Part shown: piece after piece, positions 10,257 through 20,795 of the stretch | Position numbering within the stretch: position 1 is the first letter of the stretch | Layout: each line of letters opens with the position of its first letter | NCBI GenBank assembly: GCA_044223975.1 | Contig: JBGALI010000002.1 | Location: 62,001 to 126,000, forward strand | Direction: 5' to 3' | Source: CAZCPB01 sp044223975 | Lineage (GTDB): Bacteria > Planctomycetota > Phycisphaerae > Phycisphaerales > UBA1924 | DNA length: 64,000 bases | Notes under the pieces: generated by a model | Told to the model about the DNA's origin: nothing | Database searches by the model: none | The model's input: the letters and a program-made list of their open reading frames with translations, nothing else | Made by a program: the position numbers and the translations under genes

Positions 10257-10850
10257 GTGCCCGACCCCAACCCGCCCAAGCCCGCCCATCCCTCACCGGG
10301 TGAACTCACGGACTCGGAACTGGTCGATCGTTCGATCGCGGGCGACCAGCGCTCCTGGCGCGAGCTCGTCGACCGTTACAAGCGCCTCGTTTACTCCATC
10401 CCCCGCCGCTACCGCCTCCCCGACGATCAGTGCGACGACGTCTTCCAGAGCGTCTTTGCCAGCCTCCTCCGCCACCTCGCCAAGGTCCGCGATGCCGAAA
10501 GCCTCCCCAAGTGGATGATCACCACCACCCACCGCGAGTGCTGGCGCGTCACCCGCACCAACAAAGGCAGCCGTGGCATCGGCGAGGCCGACCTGACCCC
10601 GACCACCATCGATCCCTCCGCCCCCCCCGATGCCCAGGCCGAGATGTGGGAGCGCCAGCACCTCGTCGATCATGCCCTGCGCCAGCTCGGCGGCCGCTGC
10701 GAACAACTCCTCCGCGCCATCTTCCTCGACCCCTCCAAGCCCAGCTATACCTCTATCTCCGCGCGCCTGGGCATGCCTTTGGGCAGCATCGGCCCCGTGC
10801 GTGCCCGCTGCCTCGCCAAGCTCCTGGAGCTTCTCCCGGACCTGAAATAA
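10257..10850 (+). CDS. ECF-type RNA polymerase sigma factor
   Basis: The product has 197 residues, starting GTG (VPDPNPPKP). The region 2 signature is 'ELVDRYKRLVYSIPRRYRLP' followed by 'DDVFQSVFASLLRHL'. Region 4 is 'LLRAIFLDPSKPSYTSISAR' and 'LGMPLGSIGPVRARCLAKL'. It would direct RNA polymerase to specific promoters. It is the first gene of a four-gene operon with an anti-sigma-like protein, a TPR-CHAT protease and a subtilisin. This suggests that the sigma factor is the output and the protease the sensor or effector of the system. A GTG further inside cannot be excluded as start. Confidence 0.88.
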   Translation: MPDPNPPKPAHPSPGELTDSELVDRSIAGDQRSWRELVDRYKRLVYSIPRRYRLPDDQCDDVFQSVFASLLRHLAKVRDAESLPKWMITTTHRECWRVTRTNKGSRGIGEADLTPTTIDPSAPPDAQAEMWERQHLVDHALRQLGGRCEQLLRAIFLDPSKPSYTSISARLGMPLGSIGPVRARCLAKLLELLPDLK

Positions 10851-10975
10851 GGCCTTTTTTGCGCCGGTAGCGGCTTTTCCGCCTGCGCCGGCGGCCTCGC
10901 GATCTTGGCGCGGTCCCCGCGTATTTCCTTGCCCTCACCGCCGCTCCTGCTGGCAGATCGCGGGGTATTTCACCT

Positions 10976-11593
10976 ATGACCACCCAGAACCCAATCGTCG
11001 AAGAACTCGTGGCCCTGATCCTGGGAGACCTCAGCCCCTCCCAGGCGGCGACGCTGGAGGCCCGCATCACGCGTGAGCCGGAGGCTCGCCGCCTGCTTGA
11101 GAATATCCGGGAACTCGTGCGAGCGCTCCAGACCGACGACGGCGCGTCGCCCCCCGAAACGCTGGTCCTCCGGGTCAAGGGAATGATGGGCGCGGCGTCC
11201 TCCGCCGCCGCGCCCATCCGTTCTCCTCTTCCCTCCCTCCGCGAGGTCGTTGCCGCGCTGGTCTTCGACAGTTTCGGCAAGGTCGCCATCGCCGGGTTCC
11301 GCGGCACGGTCGCCGGCCGCCAGCTCGCCTACTCCAGCGATACGGCCGACGTTGATCTCCAGGTCACGGCCCCCGACGCGTCCCGCCGCAGCATCCGCGG
11401 CCAGGTTTCTCCCGCGGGCAACGACTCGGCCATCGAGGTCGTGCTCGCCCGTCCCGGCGATGCCTCCGCCCTCGCCTCAACTCCCGTAGACTCGCGCGGC
11501 ATGTTCAGCCTCGATTCCTCCCCGGGCACCTTCGATCTCCGCGTGCGCATCGGCGACTCGGTGGTGATGCTCCCGGCGCTGAACATCGAGTAG
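10976..11593 (+). CDS. Zinc-less anti-sigma-like protein of the CHAT operon
   Basis: The product has 205 residues with no signal peptide or membrane segment. Residues about 5-50 ('EELVALILGDLSPSQAATLE', 'ARRLLENIRELVRALQ') resemble the helical anti-sigma domain that sits between sigma and polymerase, but the zinc ligands HxxxCxxC are absent. Residues about 85-125 carry 'GFRGTVAGRQLAYSS', a motif I associate with proteins encoded beside ECF sigma and CHAT genes in other phyla. The C-terminal third is a small beta-sandwich-like region ('IRGQVSPAGNDSAIEVVL'). A role as anti-sigma factor and possible substrate of the adjacent CHAT protease is inference. Confidence 0.7.
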   Translation: MTTQNPIVEELVALILGDLSPSQAATLEARITREPEARRLLENIRELVRALQTDDGASPPETLVLRVKGMMGAASSAAAPIRSPLPSLREVVAALVFDSFGKVAIAGFRGTVAGRQLAYSSDTADVDLQVTAPDASRRSIRGQVSPAGNDSAIEVVLARPGDASALASTPVDSRGMFSLDSSPGTFDLRVRIGDSVVMLPALNIE

Positions 11594-11627
11594 CACCCGC
11601 CCGCGCGAAAAAGGGGACGCCGTCGCA

Positions 11628-14471
11628 ATGGCCGCGGCGGATCAGCTCAACGGGATTCTCTCCGACGTCGTCGCGCTCCCTCCCGAGGAGTCGCTGCGCC
11701 GTCTCCGCACCCGCGGTGAACCCGCAACACTCCTTCTCTCCGCCGCCGACGAGGCCGAGAAGCTCCTCTTCGCCGACCTCACGCGCGGCCTGGAAGCCGC
11801 CGACGCCCTCGTCCGCGTCGCCGACCTCGCTGACCTCGCCGTCCCCCGGGCCCGCGCCCGCCGCGCCCGCGCCCAGGGCCTCGCCTACTCCAACCGCTTC
11901 GACGAAGCCCTGACACTTCTCAACCAAGCGATCACGCTCGCCGAAACCGCCGGCGACGGCCCCGAGGCCGCACGCTCACGCATGACCAGCCTCCACGCCC
12001 TGGCGCGCCTCGGCCGCTACGCCGAGGCGATCGAGTCCGGCGAATCCGCTCGGCGCGCCTTCATCGCCGCGGGCGAGACCGTGCTGGCCGCGCGTGCCGA
12101 CGCCAACCTCGGCGTGGTCCGGCGCATGAGCGACGACCCCGCCCGCGCCCTCGAGCACTTCGACCGCGCCCGCACGGTCATGCTCGACCAGCCCGTGGCC
12201 CTCGCCCAGCTCGACAGCAACCGCGCCGAAGCGCTGCTCGACCTCAACCGCTTCGAGGACGCCGAAGCCGCGTTCACGAGCGCCCTGGGCGCGTTCCGCA
12301 CCGCCGGCGCCGGCCGCGCCGCCGCCATCGTCGAGGGAAACCTCGCCGACCTCACCTCGCGCCAGGGCCGCCTCGACGCCGCGCTCGAGCACTTCGAGCG
12401 CGCCCGCCGCGCCCTGGGCCAGACCGAAGCCCCCGGCGACGTCGCCCGACTTCAGGCCGAGCAGGCCGAGGCTCTCGCCTCTCTCGGCCTCTTCTCCGAG
12501 GCCGCCGAACAGTTCCGCGCCGCCGTCCCCGTGCTCACCTCTCACAAGCTCGCCTGGGAGAGCGCCCGCGCCCGCGCCGGGCTGGGCGCCTGCCTCGCAC
12601 GTCTTTCACTCACGACCGAAGCCGCGGCTGAACTCGCGGAGTCTGCCGCGGCGTTCGACGCTCTCGGTCACGCCACCGGCGCCGCCCGCGTCCGCATTCT
12701 TCAGGCCGAGCTCGCCCGCCGCGCCGGCGATAACCCGCGCGCCGAGGCCCTGCTCGCGCAGTCGCTCCCCGCGCTCCGCGACCGTCCCGGCCTGGGCGCG
12801 ATGGCCCGGCTGCAGCTCGCGTCCACTCGCCTCTCCTCCGGCCACCGCGACGAGGCCCTCGCCGAGATCGACGCCGGGCTTGATGAAGCCCACCGCCTCG
12901 GCCTCGCCCCTCTCGTCGCCGACTTCCTCCAGCTCCGCGCCCAAGCCCGTCGCGACGCCCGCGACCTCCCGGGCGCCATCGCCGACCTCCGCGATGCCAT
13001 CGAGCAGATCGACCGCGTCCGCGGCACGCTCCGTGCCGAACGCTTCCGCGCCGCCTTCCTCGGCGGCCACGCCTCGCTCTTCGAGCAGTGCGTGACCGCC
13101 ACCCTTGACCAGGACGGCGACGGCGCCGCCGACCTTGCCTTCGAGATCGCCGAACGCGCCCGCTCCCGCTCCCTGCTCGACGTGCTCCAGGCCGGGAGTC
13201 TGGGCGCCTCGTCAGCCCCCGACGATGCCGAGCACGCCCTGCTCGCGGGCATGGCCCGCCTCCGCGCCGAGATGAACGCCCTCTACGCGTCGCTCGACGA
13301 CGGTCTCTCCCGCCCGCGCTCCGTCACCGACCTCACCCGCTGGGGCCAGGAAGTCGCCCGGCGCGAGCGCGACACGACCGAGCTGGAACGCCGCCTCGCC
13401 GCCACCGCGCGCTACGCCCCCGTGTTCTCGCGTCCGCGCTCCGCGCTCGACACCCGCGCCGCCCTCACCCCCGGCGAGGCCATGGTCTGCTACTTCGCCG
13501 AAGAAGGCGATCTCTCCGCGCTCGTGCTCCGCCCGGACCGCTCCCGAGTCCACCGCCGCTTCGCCACGATCGACGACGTTGTCGCGCACGTCCGGGCCCT
13601 GGAGTTCCAGATCGCCCGCGCCATCGCCCGCGCTCTCCCCGGCGGCCCCGCCGGCGAACGCCTCCGCGCCGACGCCGACCGAGAGCTCGCCGGCCTTCAC
13701 CGCCTGCTCATCCGCGCGCTCGAGCCCGAACTCGCGGGCGCCAGCCGCGTGATCGTGATCCCTCACGCGCTCCTGCACGCCGTGCCGTTCCCCGCCCTCC
13801 GCGACGATTCCGGCCCTCTGCTCAACCGCTTCGAAGTCGTCTTGGCCCCCAGCGCCAGCGTGTGGTGCCACCTAGCGGCGCGTGCCCCCGCGCCCGAGAA
13901 CCGCCCCACCGTGATCGTCGGGGTCTCCGATGACCTCGCGCCAGAGGCCGAGAACGAGGCCCGCGCCCTCGCCGCCCGTCCGGGCACGATCGGGCTGATC
14001 GGCGCCCAGGCCACCATCGCCGCGTTCCAGCGGGCCGTTCCCGACGCGGGTGTCATTCATATTGCCGCGCACGCCCGGTTTTCCCCCGGCGACCCCCTGA
14101 ATTCCGGCTTGAAACTCGCCGACGGCTGGCTCACCGCCCGGGAAATCTCCGGCCTCCGCCTCGCCGGTCCCACCGTGATCCTCAGCGGCTGCGACACCGG
14201 CCGCTCCGAGGTCGGGAGCGCCGACGAAATTTGGGGACTTGTTCGGGCCTTCCTCGTCGCCGGCGCATCCACCCTGATCATCAGCCTCTGGCCTGCAAAC
14301 GATCTCATAACAGCGGAAACAATGGCGTCGTTCCATGCGGATTGGTACGCTGGATCTGGTGGGAGCCGCTCAGGTCCGGTCGCCAGCCTGCGACGTGCGC
14401 AGAGGGCGTTGGTGCAACGTGGCTTGCACCCGGCGGCTTGGGCGAACCTCGTTGTGATCGGAAAGCCATGA
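11628..14471 (+). CDS. TPR-CHAT protease
   Basis: The product has 947 residues. Residues about 60-450 are tetratricopeptide repeats rich in Ala, Leu and Arg, which usually bind partner proteins. The C-terminal ~250 residues are a CHAT domain (caspase-like, separase-related). The catalytic dyad is visible as His815 in 'HIAAHARF' and Cys855 in 'ILSGCDTG', with the typical 'VAGASTLIISLWPAND' and 'ALVQRGLHPAAWANLVVIG' ends. CHAT proteins such as Csx29 of type III-E CRISPR are proteases activated through their TPR part. The stop codon overlaps the start of the subtilisin gene (ATGA), so the two are translationally coupled. Confidence 0.9.
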   Translation: MAAADQLNGILSDVVALPPEESLRRLRTRGEPATLLLSAADEAEKLLFADLTRGLEAADALVRVADLADLAVPRARARRARAQGLAYSNRFDEALTLLNQAITLAETAGDGPEAARSRMTSLHALARLGRYAEAIESGESARRAFIAAGETVLAARADANLGVVRRMSDDPARALEHFDRARTVMLDQPVALAQLDSNRAEALLDLNRFEDAEAAFTSALGAFRTAGAGRAAAIVEGNLADLTSRQGRLDAALEHFERARRALGQTEAPGDVARLQAEQAEALASLGLFSEAAEQFRAAVPVLTSHKLAWESARARAGLGACLARLSLTTEAAAELAESAAAFDALGHATGAARVRILQAELARRAGDNPRAEALLAQSLPALRDRPGLGAMARLQLASTRLSSGHRDEALAEIDAGLDEAHRLGLAPLVADFLQLRAQARRDARDLPGAIADLRDAIEQIDRVRGTLRAERFRAAFLGGHASLFEQCVTATLDQDGDGAADLAFEIAERARSRSLLDVLQAGSLGASSAPDDAEHALLAGMARLRAEMNALYASLDDGLSRPRSVTDLTRWGQEVARRERDTTELERRLAATARYAPVFSRPRSALDTRAALTPGEAMVCYFAEEGDLSALVLRPDRSRVHRRFATIDDVVAHVRALEFQIARAIARALPGGPAGERLRADADRELAGLHRLLIRALEPELAGASRVIVIPHALLHAVPFPALRDDSGPLLNRFEVVLAPSASVWCHLAARAPAPENRPTVIVGVSDDLAPEAENEARALAARPGTIGLIGAQATIAAFQRAVPDAGVIHIAAHARFSPGDPLNSGLKLADGWLTAREISGLRLAGPTVILSGCDTGRSEVGSADEIWGLVRAFLVAGASTLIISLWPANDLITAETMASFHADWYAGSGGSRSGPVASLRRAQRALVQRGLHPAAWANLVVIGKP

Positions 14472-15673
14472 CCGCACGAAGCATTCAACGGTGGACCGCG
14501 GCCGCGATCGCCTACGCCGCCCTGCTCGCGCCGTCCGCCTTGGCAAAGGGGTCGGGTGAAGTCGTCATTCGCCTCTGCCCCGGCACCGGCATCGAAGACA
14601 TCTGCGCACGCTATGACGTCACTCTGGTTTCCGAACTGTCCTCACGCGGCCTCTACCGCGTTCGCGCTTCGGAGGACACCCCCTTCGAACTCATGGCGTG
14701 GCTCATGGTCGGCGATTCCGGAATCGTTACCGCCGAAACCGACGACGTCGCCGAGGTCGTCAGCGGGCACACCCAGAGCTTCTTTTTCCGTCTCAACGCG
14801 GAGTACACCCAGCAGCCCGCGCTAAGCCTCCTCGCCGCAAGTCCCACCGGCCCCGACGGCGGCGGCGTGACCGTCGCCGTGCTCGACACCGGCATCTCCC
14901 CCAATTCGTCCATTTCCGCCGCCATCCTCGGCGGTTTCAACTTCGTCGACAACTCCGACGTCACCGCCGAATTCGGACCCGGCATCGACTCCAACGGCAA
15001 CGGCATCATCGACGAGATGAGCGGCCACGGCACCTTCATCGCCGGACTGATCTCCCTCGTCGCCCCCCACTGCAACCTGCTCCCCGTCAAGGTCCTCGAC
15101 AGCGACGGCCAGGGAACCGTCTACACCGTCGCCGCGGGCATCTACTACGCCACCGACCAGGGCGCCCGCGTCATCAACCTCAGCCTCTCCTTCGACCGCG
15201 AGTCTCAGGTCGTCACCGACGCCATCCAGTACGCCCGCGATCACGGCGTGATCGTCGTGGCCTCCGTCGGCAACGACAACGCCAGCACCCCCGTCTTCCC
15301 CGCCGCCGGTCCCGGCGTGATCGCCGTCGCCGCCACCACGCTTCGCGACCACAAGGCTTCCTTCAGCGACTACGGCTCCTACGTCGACCTCTGCGCCCCC
15401 GGCGAGGAAGTCATCAGCACCCTTCCCAACGACATGCTCGGCGTCGGCAGCGGCGCCAGCTTCGCCACCGCCTGGGTCTCCGGCGCCGCCGCCCTGCTAC
15501 AGGGTTCCATGACCAACCCCACCCCCGACCGCGTCAGCGCCCGCCTGGCCCGTGCGGCAATCAAAGTCCCCGCCACACTAACCGAGTTCCCCGGCCTCAT
15601 GGGCAAGGGACGCCTCTCGATCGGCGACGTCTTCGCCTCGTTCGGCAAGGCCGGCGTCCAGATCGAGAAGTAG
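14468..15673 (+). CDS. Secreted subtilisin-like (S8) serine protease
   Basis: The product has 401 residues. A signal peptide ends near 'APSALAKG'. Residues about 30-100 look like an I9-type propeptide or chaperone ('EVVIRLCPGTGIEDICARYD'). The catalytic triad is complete: Asp140 ('VAVLDTGIS'), His187 ('SGHGTFIAG') and Ser331 ('GASFATAW', a variant of GTSxA), with oxyanion Asn270. 'DSNGNGIIDEMSGHG' is a typical insertion before the His. ATG 14468 overlaps the CHAT stop codon. Export of this protease alongside a cytoplasmic CHAT protease and a sigma factor is unusual. Confidence 0.92.
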   Translation: MTARSIQRWTAAAIAYAALLAPSALAKGSGEVVIRLCPGTGIEDICARYDVTLVSELSSRGLYRVRASEDTPFELMAWLMVGDSGIVTAETDDVAEVVSGHTQSFFFRLNAEYTQQPALSLLAASPTGPDGGGVTVAVLDTGISPNSSISAAILGGFNFVDNSDVTAEFGPGIDSNGNGIIDEMSGHGTFIAGLISLVAPHCNLLPVKVLDSDGQGTVYTVAAGIYYATDQGARVINLSLSFDRESQVVTDAIQYARDHGVIVVASVGNDNASTPVFPAAGPGVIAVAATTLRDHKASFSDYGSYVDLCAPGEEVISTLPNDMLGVGSGASFATAWVSGAAALLQGSMTNPTPDRVSARLARAAIKVPATLTEFPGLMGKGRLSIGDVFASFGKAGVQIEK

Positions 15674-15842
15674 TCGCAGAATCTCGCCCGAGCGGGTTTT
15701 CGACGAGCCCCGAACGAGGTCCGGGGATGCGCGGACGGCCTGAGCAACCGCCCGGACCGCTCACGGCTCGTAATCGATCGCTCTGCGCGAGAATGACCTC
15801 CCATGCGTATGAATGATCCCGGGGCGCTCGGAACCGCCGCTC

Positions 15843-17534
<1,692 letters not shown>

Positions 17535-17684
17535 GGAATAGTGTCGCAGGGCCCCCACGGTCAGTCAAGCATTCCGCCCCGCCGCCTTCGATTCCCCCGC
17601 TCCCGGGCTACGCTGTCACTGTCCGTCCAATCAGCCGCGCCGTTCCGCCGGAGCGGTCGCACGCGCCGGACACAAGGGGCCCCC

Positions 17685-19859
17685 ATGCCCATCCCCGACA
17701 CCGCCGCGCCCCCCGCCTACTCGCGCACGCTCGCCCCGGGCGCCGCCGCCGGCCTTGCGGCGACCGAGTGGCTCCTTACCGACGGACAGGGCGGCTTTGC
17801 CATGGGCTCCGTCGCCGGCATCCCGACGCGCCGCTACCACGGCTGGCTCATCGCTGCCACCATGCCCCCCGTCGGACGCGTCGTCGCGCTCCACTCCTGC
17901 GTCGAGACCCTCATCGAGAACCCCGGCGCCGCCGACGAACGCCGCCACGACCTCTCGACCTTCGCCTTCGCCGGTGGCACGCTCCACCCCTCCGGCGTGC
18001 GCGCGCTCCGCAAGTTTGAGGACGGCCCCACCTGCCGCTGGGAGTACCAGCTCGGCGACGAGGCCCGCGCTATCCGTGTCAGCCGCACGCTCTGCCTCAA
18101 TCGCGAGAGCGGCCCCGGCGCCCCCGCCCTCGCCGCCTGCTCCGCCCGCTACGAGATTTCCGCTCCCGGCCGGCGCATCGCCCTGCACGTCCGCCCGCTC
18201 ATCGCCCTCCGCGATTTCCACGGCCTGCTCCACGGCCGCTCGTGCCACAATCGCTTTGCCGTCTCCACCACCCCCGGCGTCGTCACGGTCCAGACCAGCC
18301 CCGGCTTTGCGCCCCAGGGCCTCCGCGTCAACCTCGCCTGCGACACCGCCCGCTTCTCCGGCGATGGCCAGTGGTGGTACGACTTTGAGTACGCGCGCGA
18401 GCTTGAACGCTCCCAGGACTCTCGTGAAGACCTGTGGAGCCCCGGCGCGTTCATCATCGAGCCGCCCCACACGCAACCGCCCAGCGACACGCACACCGCC
18501 GAGCTCATCGCCTGGGTTGGCGCTCCCGACCAGCGCCCCAAGGGCAACGGCGTCCAGTGGGCCCGCCAGCACTCCGACCGCGAGCACGTCCTGCTCCGCG
18601 AATCGTTCGGCGCGAGCCCGCCCCCGCGCAACAGCCGCGAGGCCGGGATCATTGCCGCGCTCGTCGCCGCCGGAGATCGCTTCATCGTCCGGCGCGATCT
18701 CACGGCAGGTTCATCCAGTATCTCCGTGATCGCCGGCTACCCCTGGTTCGGTGACTGGGGACGCGACACGATGATCTGCGTTCCCGGCCTCATGCTCGCC
18801 GCCGGGCGCTTCGCCGAGGCCAAACGCACACTCGAGACCTTTGCCTCGCTCTGCAAGAACGGCCTGATCCCCAACTGGTTCGACGACCGCACCGGCCAGG
18901 CCGAGTACAACACGGTGGACGCCGCGCTCTGGTTCGTCCACGCCGCCTGCCGCTACGCCAAGCTCTCCGGCGACTCCGCCGCGCTCCGCGGCCCTATCGG
19001 CAAGGCCTGCCGCGACATCATCGATCACTACCGCCGCGGCACCGACCACAACATCAAGATGGATTCCGACGGCCTCATCAGCGCCGGATCACCCGACTCC
19101 CAGCTCACCTGGATGGACGCCAAGCGTGACGGCTTTGTCTTCACCCCGCGCCACGGCAAGCCGGTCGAGATCAACGCCCTGTGGTACAACGCCCTCGAAT
19201 CCCTTGCCGCGGCACTCACCACCGACGATCCCAAGTCCGCGCGCGAACTCCACGACCTTGCCCACCGCGTCGGCACTTCCTTCCGCGAAAAGTTCTGGAA
19301 CCCGCGCAGCGGATCGTGCTACGACGTGCTGACGCCCGACGCCGCCGGAGGCTTCAAGGCCAACGGCCCCGGCCACCAGGCCCGCCCCAACCAGATCTTC
19401 GCCGCGAGCCTTCCGTACTCGCCGCTCACGAAGGAGCAGCGCGTCGCCGTCGTCGAGTTCGTGCGTCAAAAACTTCTCACGCCCATGGGCCTCCGAAGCC
19501 TCTCCCCCGGCGACCCCGGCTACATCGGCCGCTTCAAGGGCAGCCTCTTCGAGCGCGACCGCGCGTACCACAACGGCACGGTGTGGCCGTGGCTCCTGGG
19601 CGCCTTCGCCGAAGCCACGATGCGCATCGCCGACTTCTCCCCCGAGTCGTGCGCGAAAGCCAAGGACCTTCTCCTCAACCTCGTGGGCGAGATGGATTCT
19701 CCGAACCCCGGACGGCTGCTGGGCCACATCCCCGAGGTCTACGACGGCGATGAACGCCCCGAAGCTCCGCGCCAGCCCGGCGGCTGCGTCGCCCAGGCCT
19801 GGAGCATCGCCGAGACCCTCCGCGTCTACGACATGGCCGTCCGCGGCCGCGAGCGTTGA
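17685..19859 (+). CDS. Glycogen debranching enzyme (amylo-alpha-1,6-glucosidase)
   Basis: The product has 724 residues. The N-terminal beta-rich domain starts with 'EWLLTDGQGGFAMGSVAGIP' and 'TRRYHGWLIAATMPP', as in bacterial GDE_N proteins. The C-terminal (alpha/alpha)6 domain carries 'AGYPWFGDWGRDTMICVPGL', 'GLIPNWFDD' and 'EYNTVDAALWFVHA', the signature of amylo-alpha-1,6-glucosidases that remove alpha-1,6 branches from glycogen. No signal peptide, so cytoplasmic. The GH57 gene at 47.9 kb may act in the same glycogen metabolism. Confidence 0.93.
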   Translation: MPIPDTAAPPAYSRTLAPGAAAGLAATEWLLTDGQGGFAMGSVAGIPTRRYHGWLIAATMPPVGRVVALHSCVETLIENPGAADERRHDLSTFAFAGGTLHPSGVRALRKFEDGPTCRWEYQLGDEARAIRVSRTLCLNRESGPGAPALAACSARYEISAPGRRIALHVRPLIALRDFHGLLHGRSCHNRFAVSTTPGVVTVQTSPGFAPQGLRVNLACDTARFSGDGQWWYDFEYARELERSQDSREDLWSPGAFIIEPPHTQPPSDTHTAELIAWVGAPDQRPKGNGVQWARQHSDREHVLLRESFGASPPPRNSREAGIIAALVAAGDRFIVRRDLTAGSSSISVIAGYPWFGDWGRDTMICVPGLMLAAGRFAEAKRTLETFASLCKNGLIPNWFDDRTGQAEYNTVDAALWFVHAACRYAKLSGDSAALRGPIGKACRDIIDHYRRGTDHNIKMDSDGLISAGSPDSQLTWMDAKRDGFVFTPRHGKPVEINALWYNALESLAAALTTDDPKSARELHDLAHRVGTSFREKFWNPRSGSCYDVLTPDAAGGFKANGPGHQARPNQIFAASLPYSPLTKEQRVAVVEFVRQKLLTPMGLRSLSPGDPGYIGRFKGSLFERDRAYHNGTVWPWLLGAFAEATMRIADFSPESCAKAKDLLLNLVGEMDSPNPGRLLGHIPEVYDGDERPEAPRQPGGCVAQAWSIAETLRVYDMAVRGRER

Positions 19860-20004
19860 TCCCCCTCCGCGCCTGCGGAGGGTGTGGCGAGTCCGCGAGG
19901 CCGGGGGAGGTCGGTGCTCGCGCAAAGTCTCGGAGTTATTCTCGCCCATCAATCTCGAGCGGGTGCTGGAGTCGTCCCAACTCGGCTACGCGGCCTGACC
20001 GACG

Positions 20005-20010
20005 TATAAT
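20005..20010 (+). promoter_or_regulatory. Consensus -10 box of the left MNT/HEPN module
   Basis: A perfect TATAAT lies 9 nt before the MNT start codon, in an AT-rich island (gacgtataataaaagc). A convincing -35 hexamer is not visible. The spacing implies a nearly leaderless mRNA. Confidence 0.55.
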
Positions 20011-20019
20011 AAAAGCGGG

Positions 20020-20322
20020 ATGGTCCTTTCCTCTCGCGAACAAGTGCTCGACCTGCTGCGCACACACGCGCCCGCGCTGCACCGCCAGTTCGGCGTGTCG
20101 TCGATCCGTATCTTCGGCTCCTTCGCGCGGGGTGTGCCGCACGCCGCGAGCGATGTCGACGTGCTGGTCGAGTTCGACCGGCCCGCGGGCATCTTCCACC
20201 TGCTGGCCCTTCAGGCGCACCTCAAGGAGCTGCTCGGGCGCGAGGTGGATGTGGGCACCGAAGGCGGTCTCCGTCCTCGCGTCCGCGCCCGCGTGCTCGC
20301 GGAGGCCGTGCGTGTCGCCTAG
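20020..20322 (+). CDS. MNT-domain nucleotidyltransferase antitoxin (left module)
   Basis: The product has 100 residues, a minimal nucleotidyltransferase. The active-site signature is 'RIFGSFARGVPHAASDVDVL': GS followed by Dx(D), which binds Mg-ATP. MntA-type antitoxins neutralise their HEPN partner by AMPylation. The stop codon overlaps the start of the HEPN gene by 11 nt. A second, diverged copy of the pair lies at 25.8-26.5 kb in the opposite orientation. Confidence 0.9.
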   Translation: MVLSSREQVLDLLRTHAPALHRQFGVSSIRIFGSFARGVPHAASDVDVLVEFDRPAGIFHLLALQAHLKELLGREVDVGTEGGLRPRVRARVLAEAVRVA

Positions 20323-20662
20323 GGCTTGGGATGATCGCATCCGCGACATCCTCGAAGCGATCGACGAGATCGCGCGGTTTACCGAGGGGCAGACCCTCGC
20401 CGAGTTCGCGGCCGATGCCCGCACCATCAAGGCCGTGCTCGCGGACTTCTCGATCATCGGCGAAGCCGCTCGCCACGTGCCCGATGAGGTGCGTGCGATC
20501 GACCCCTCCATCCCGTGGGACCTGATGAACGCGATGCGGAACAAGATCGTTCACATCTACTTCGGCATCGAGCCGGGCATCGTGTGGCAGACCATTCGAA
20601 ACGACCTGCCCGAACTCCGCAGGAAACTCCAGGCGCTGCTCGATGGTCGCGCGGGCACCTGA
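20312..20662 (+). CDS. HEPN-domain toxin (left module)
   Basis: The product has 116 residues and starts at GTG (VSPRAWDDRIRDIL) inside the end of the MNT gene. It is an all-helical HEPN (DUF86/HepT) protein. The RNase motif RxxxxH is present as 'MRNKIVHIYFG', the catalytic element of HEPN ribonucleases. 'ADFSIIGEAARHVPDEVRA' is typical of the family. Together with the upstream MNT it forms a HepT/MntA toxin-antitoxin module. Confidence 0.9.
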   Translation: MSPRAWDDRIRDILEAIDEIARFTEGQTLAEFAADARTIKAVLADFSIIGEAARHVPDEVRAIDPSIPWDLMNAMRNKIVHIYFGIEPGIVWQTIRNDLPELRRKLQALLDGRAGT

Positions 20663-20700
20663 GGTCGGGACCACACGCGGCCGCGCACCGCACCTTCCGC

Positions 20701-20783
20701 TCACTTCCCCTCGAACCAATCCCTCCCCGCGTGCCCGTCCACCTTCAGCGGCAGGCTCAGCGTCATCGCGCTCCCCATCCGCT
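20701..20783 (-). pseudogene. Displaced copy of the polA 3' end
   Basis: 83 bp here match the last 83 bp of polA (22724-22806) in the same orientation with 8 mismatches by hand count. Translated on the minus strand it gives 'MTLSLPLKVDGHAGRDWFEG' with a terminal Lys and a stop, against 'MTLSVPLKVDGHAGKNWFEG' in PolA. It has no start and is a remnant. It lies at the far end of the ~2-kb segment carrying the HAF-repeat and zinc-ribbon genes. Confidence 0.9.
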
Positions 20784-20795
20784 ACTCAATCGCAG

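Noticed and set aside
10976..11593. Direct homology of the 205-aa protein to Csx30 of type III-E CRISPR
   Set aside because: Only position in the operon is similar; no sequence resemblance seen, and no Cas7-11 or CRISPR array is present.
15674..15842. Intrinsic terminator at the end of the sigma/CHAT operon (cccgagcgggtttt)
   Set aside because: The stem is only 4 bp with a 2-nt loop and cannot form a stable hairpin; no better one was found in the gap.
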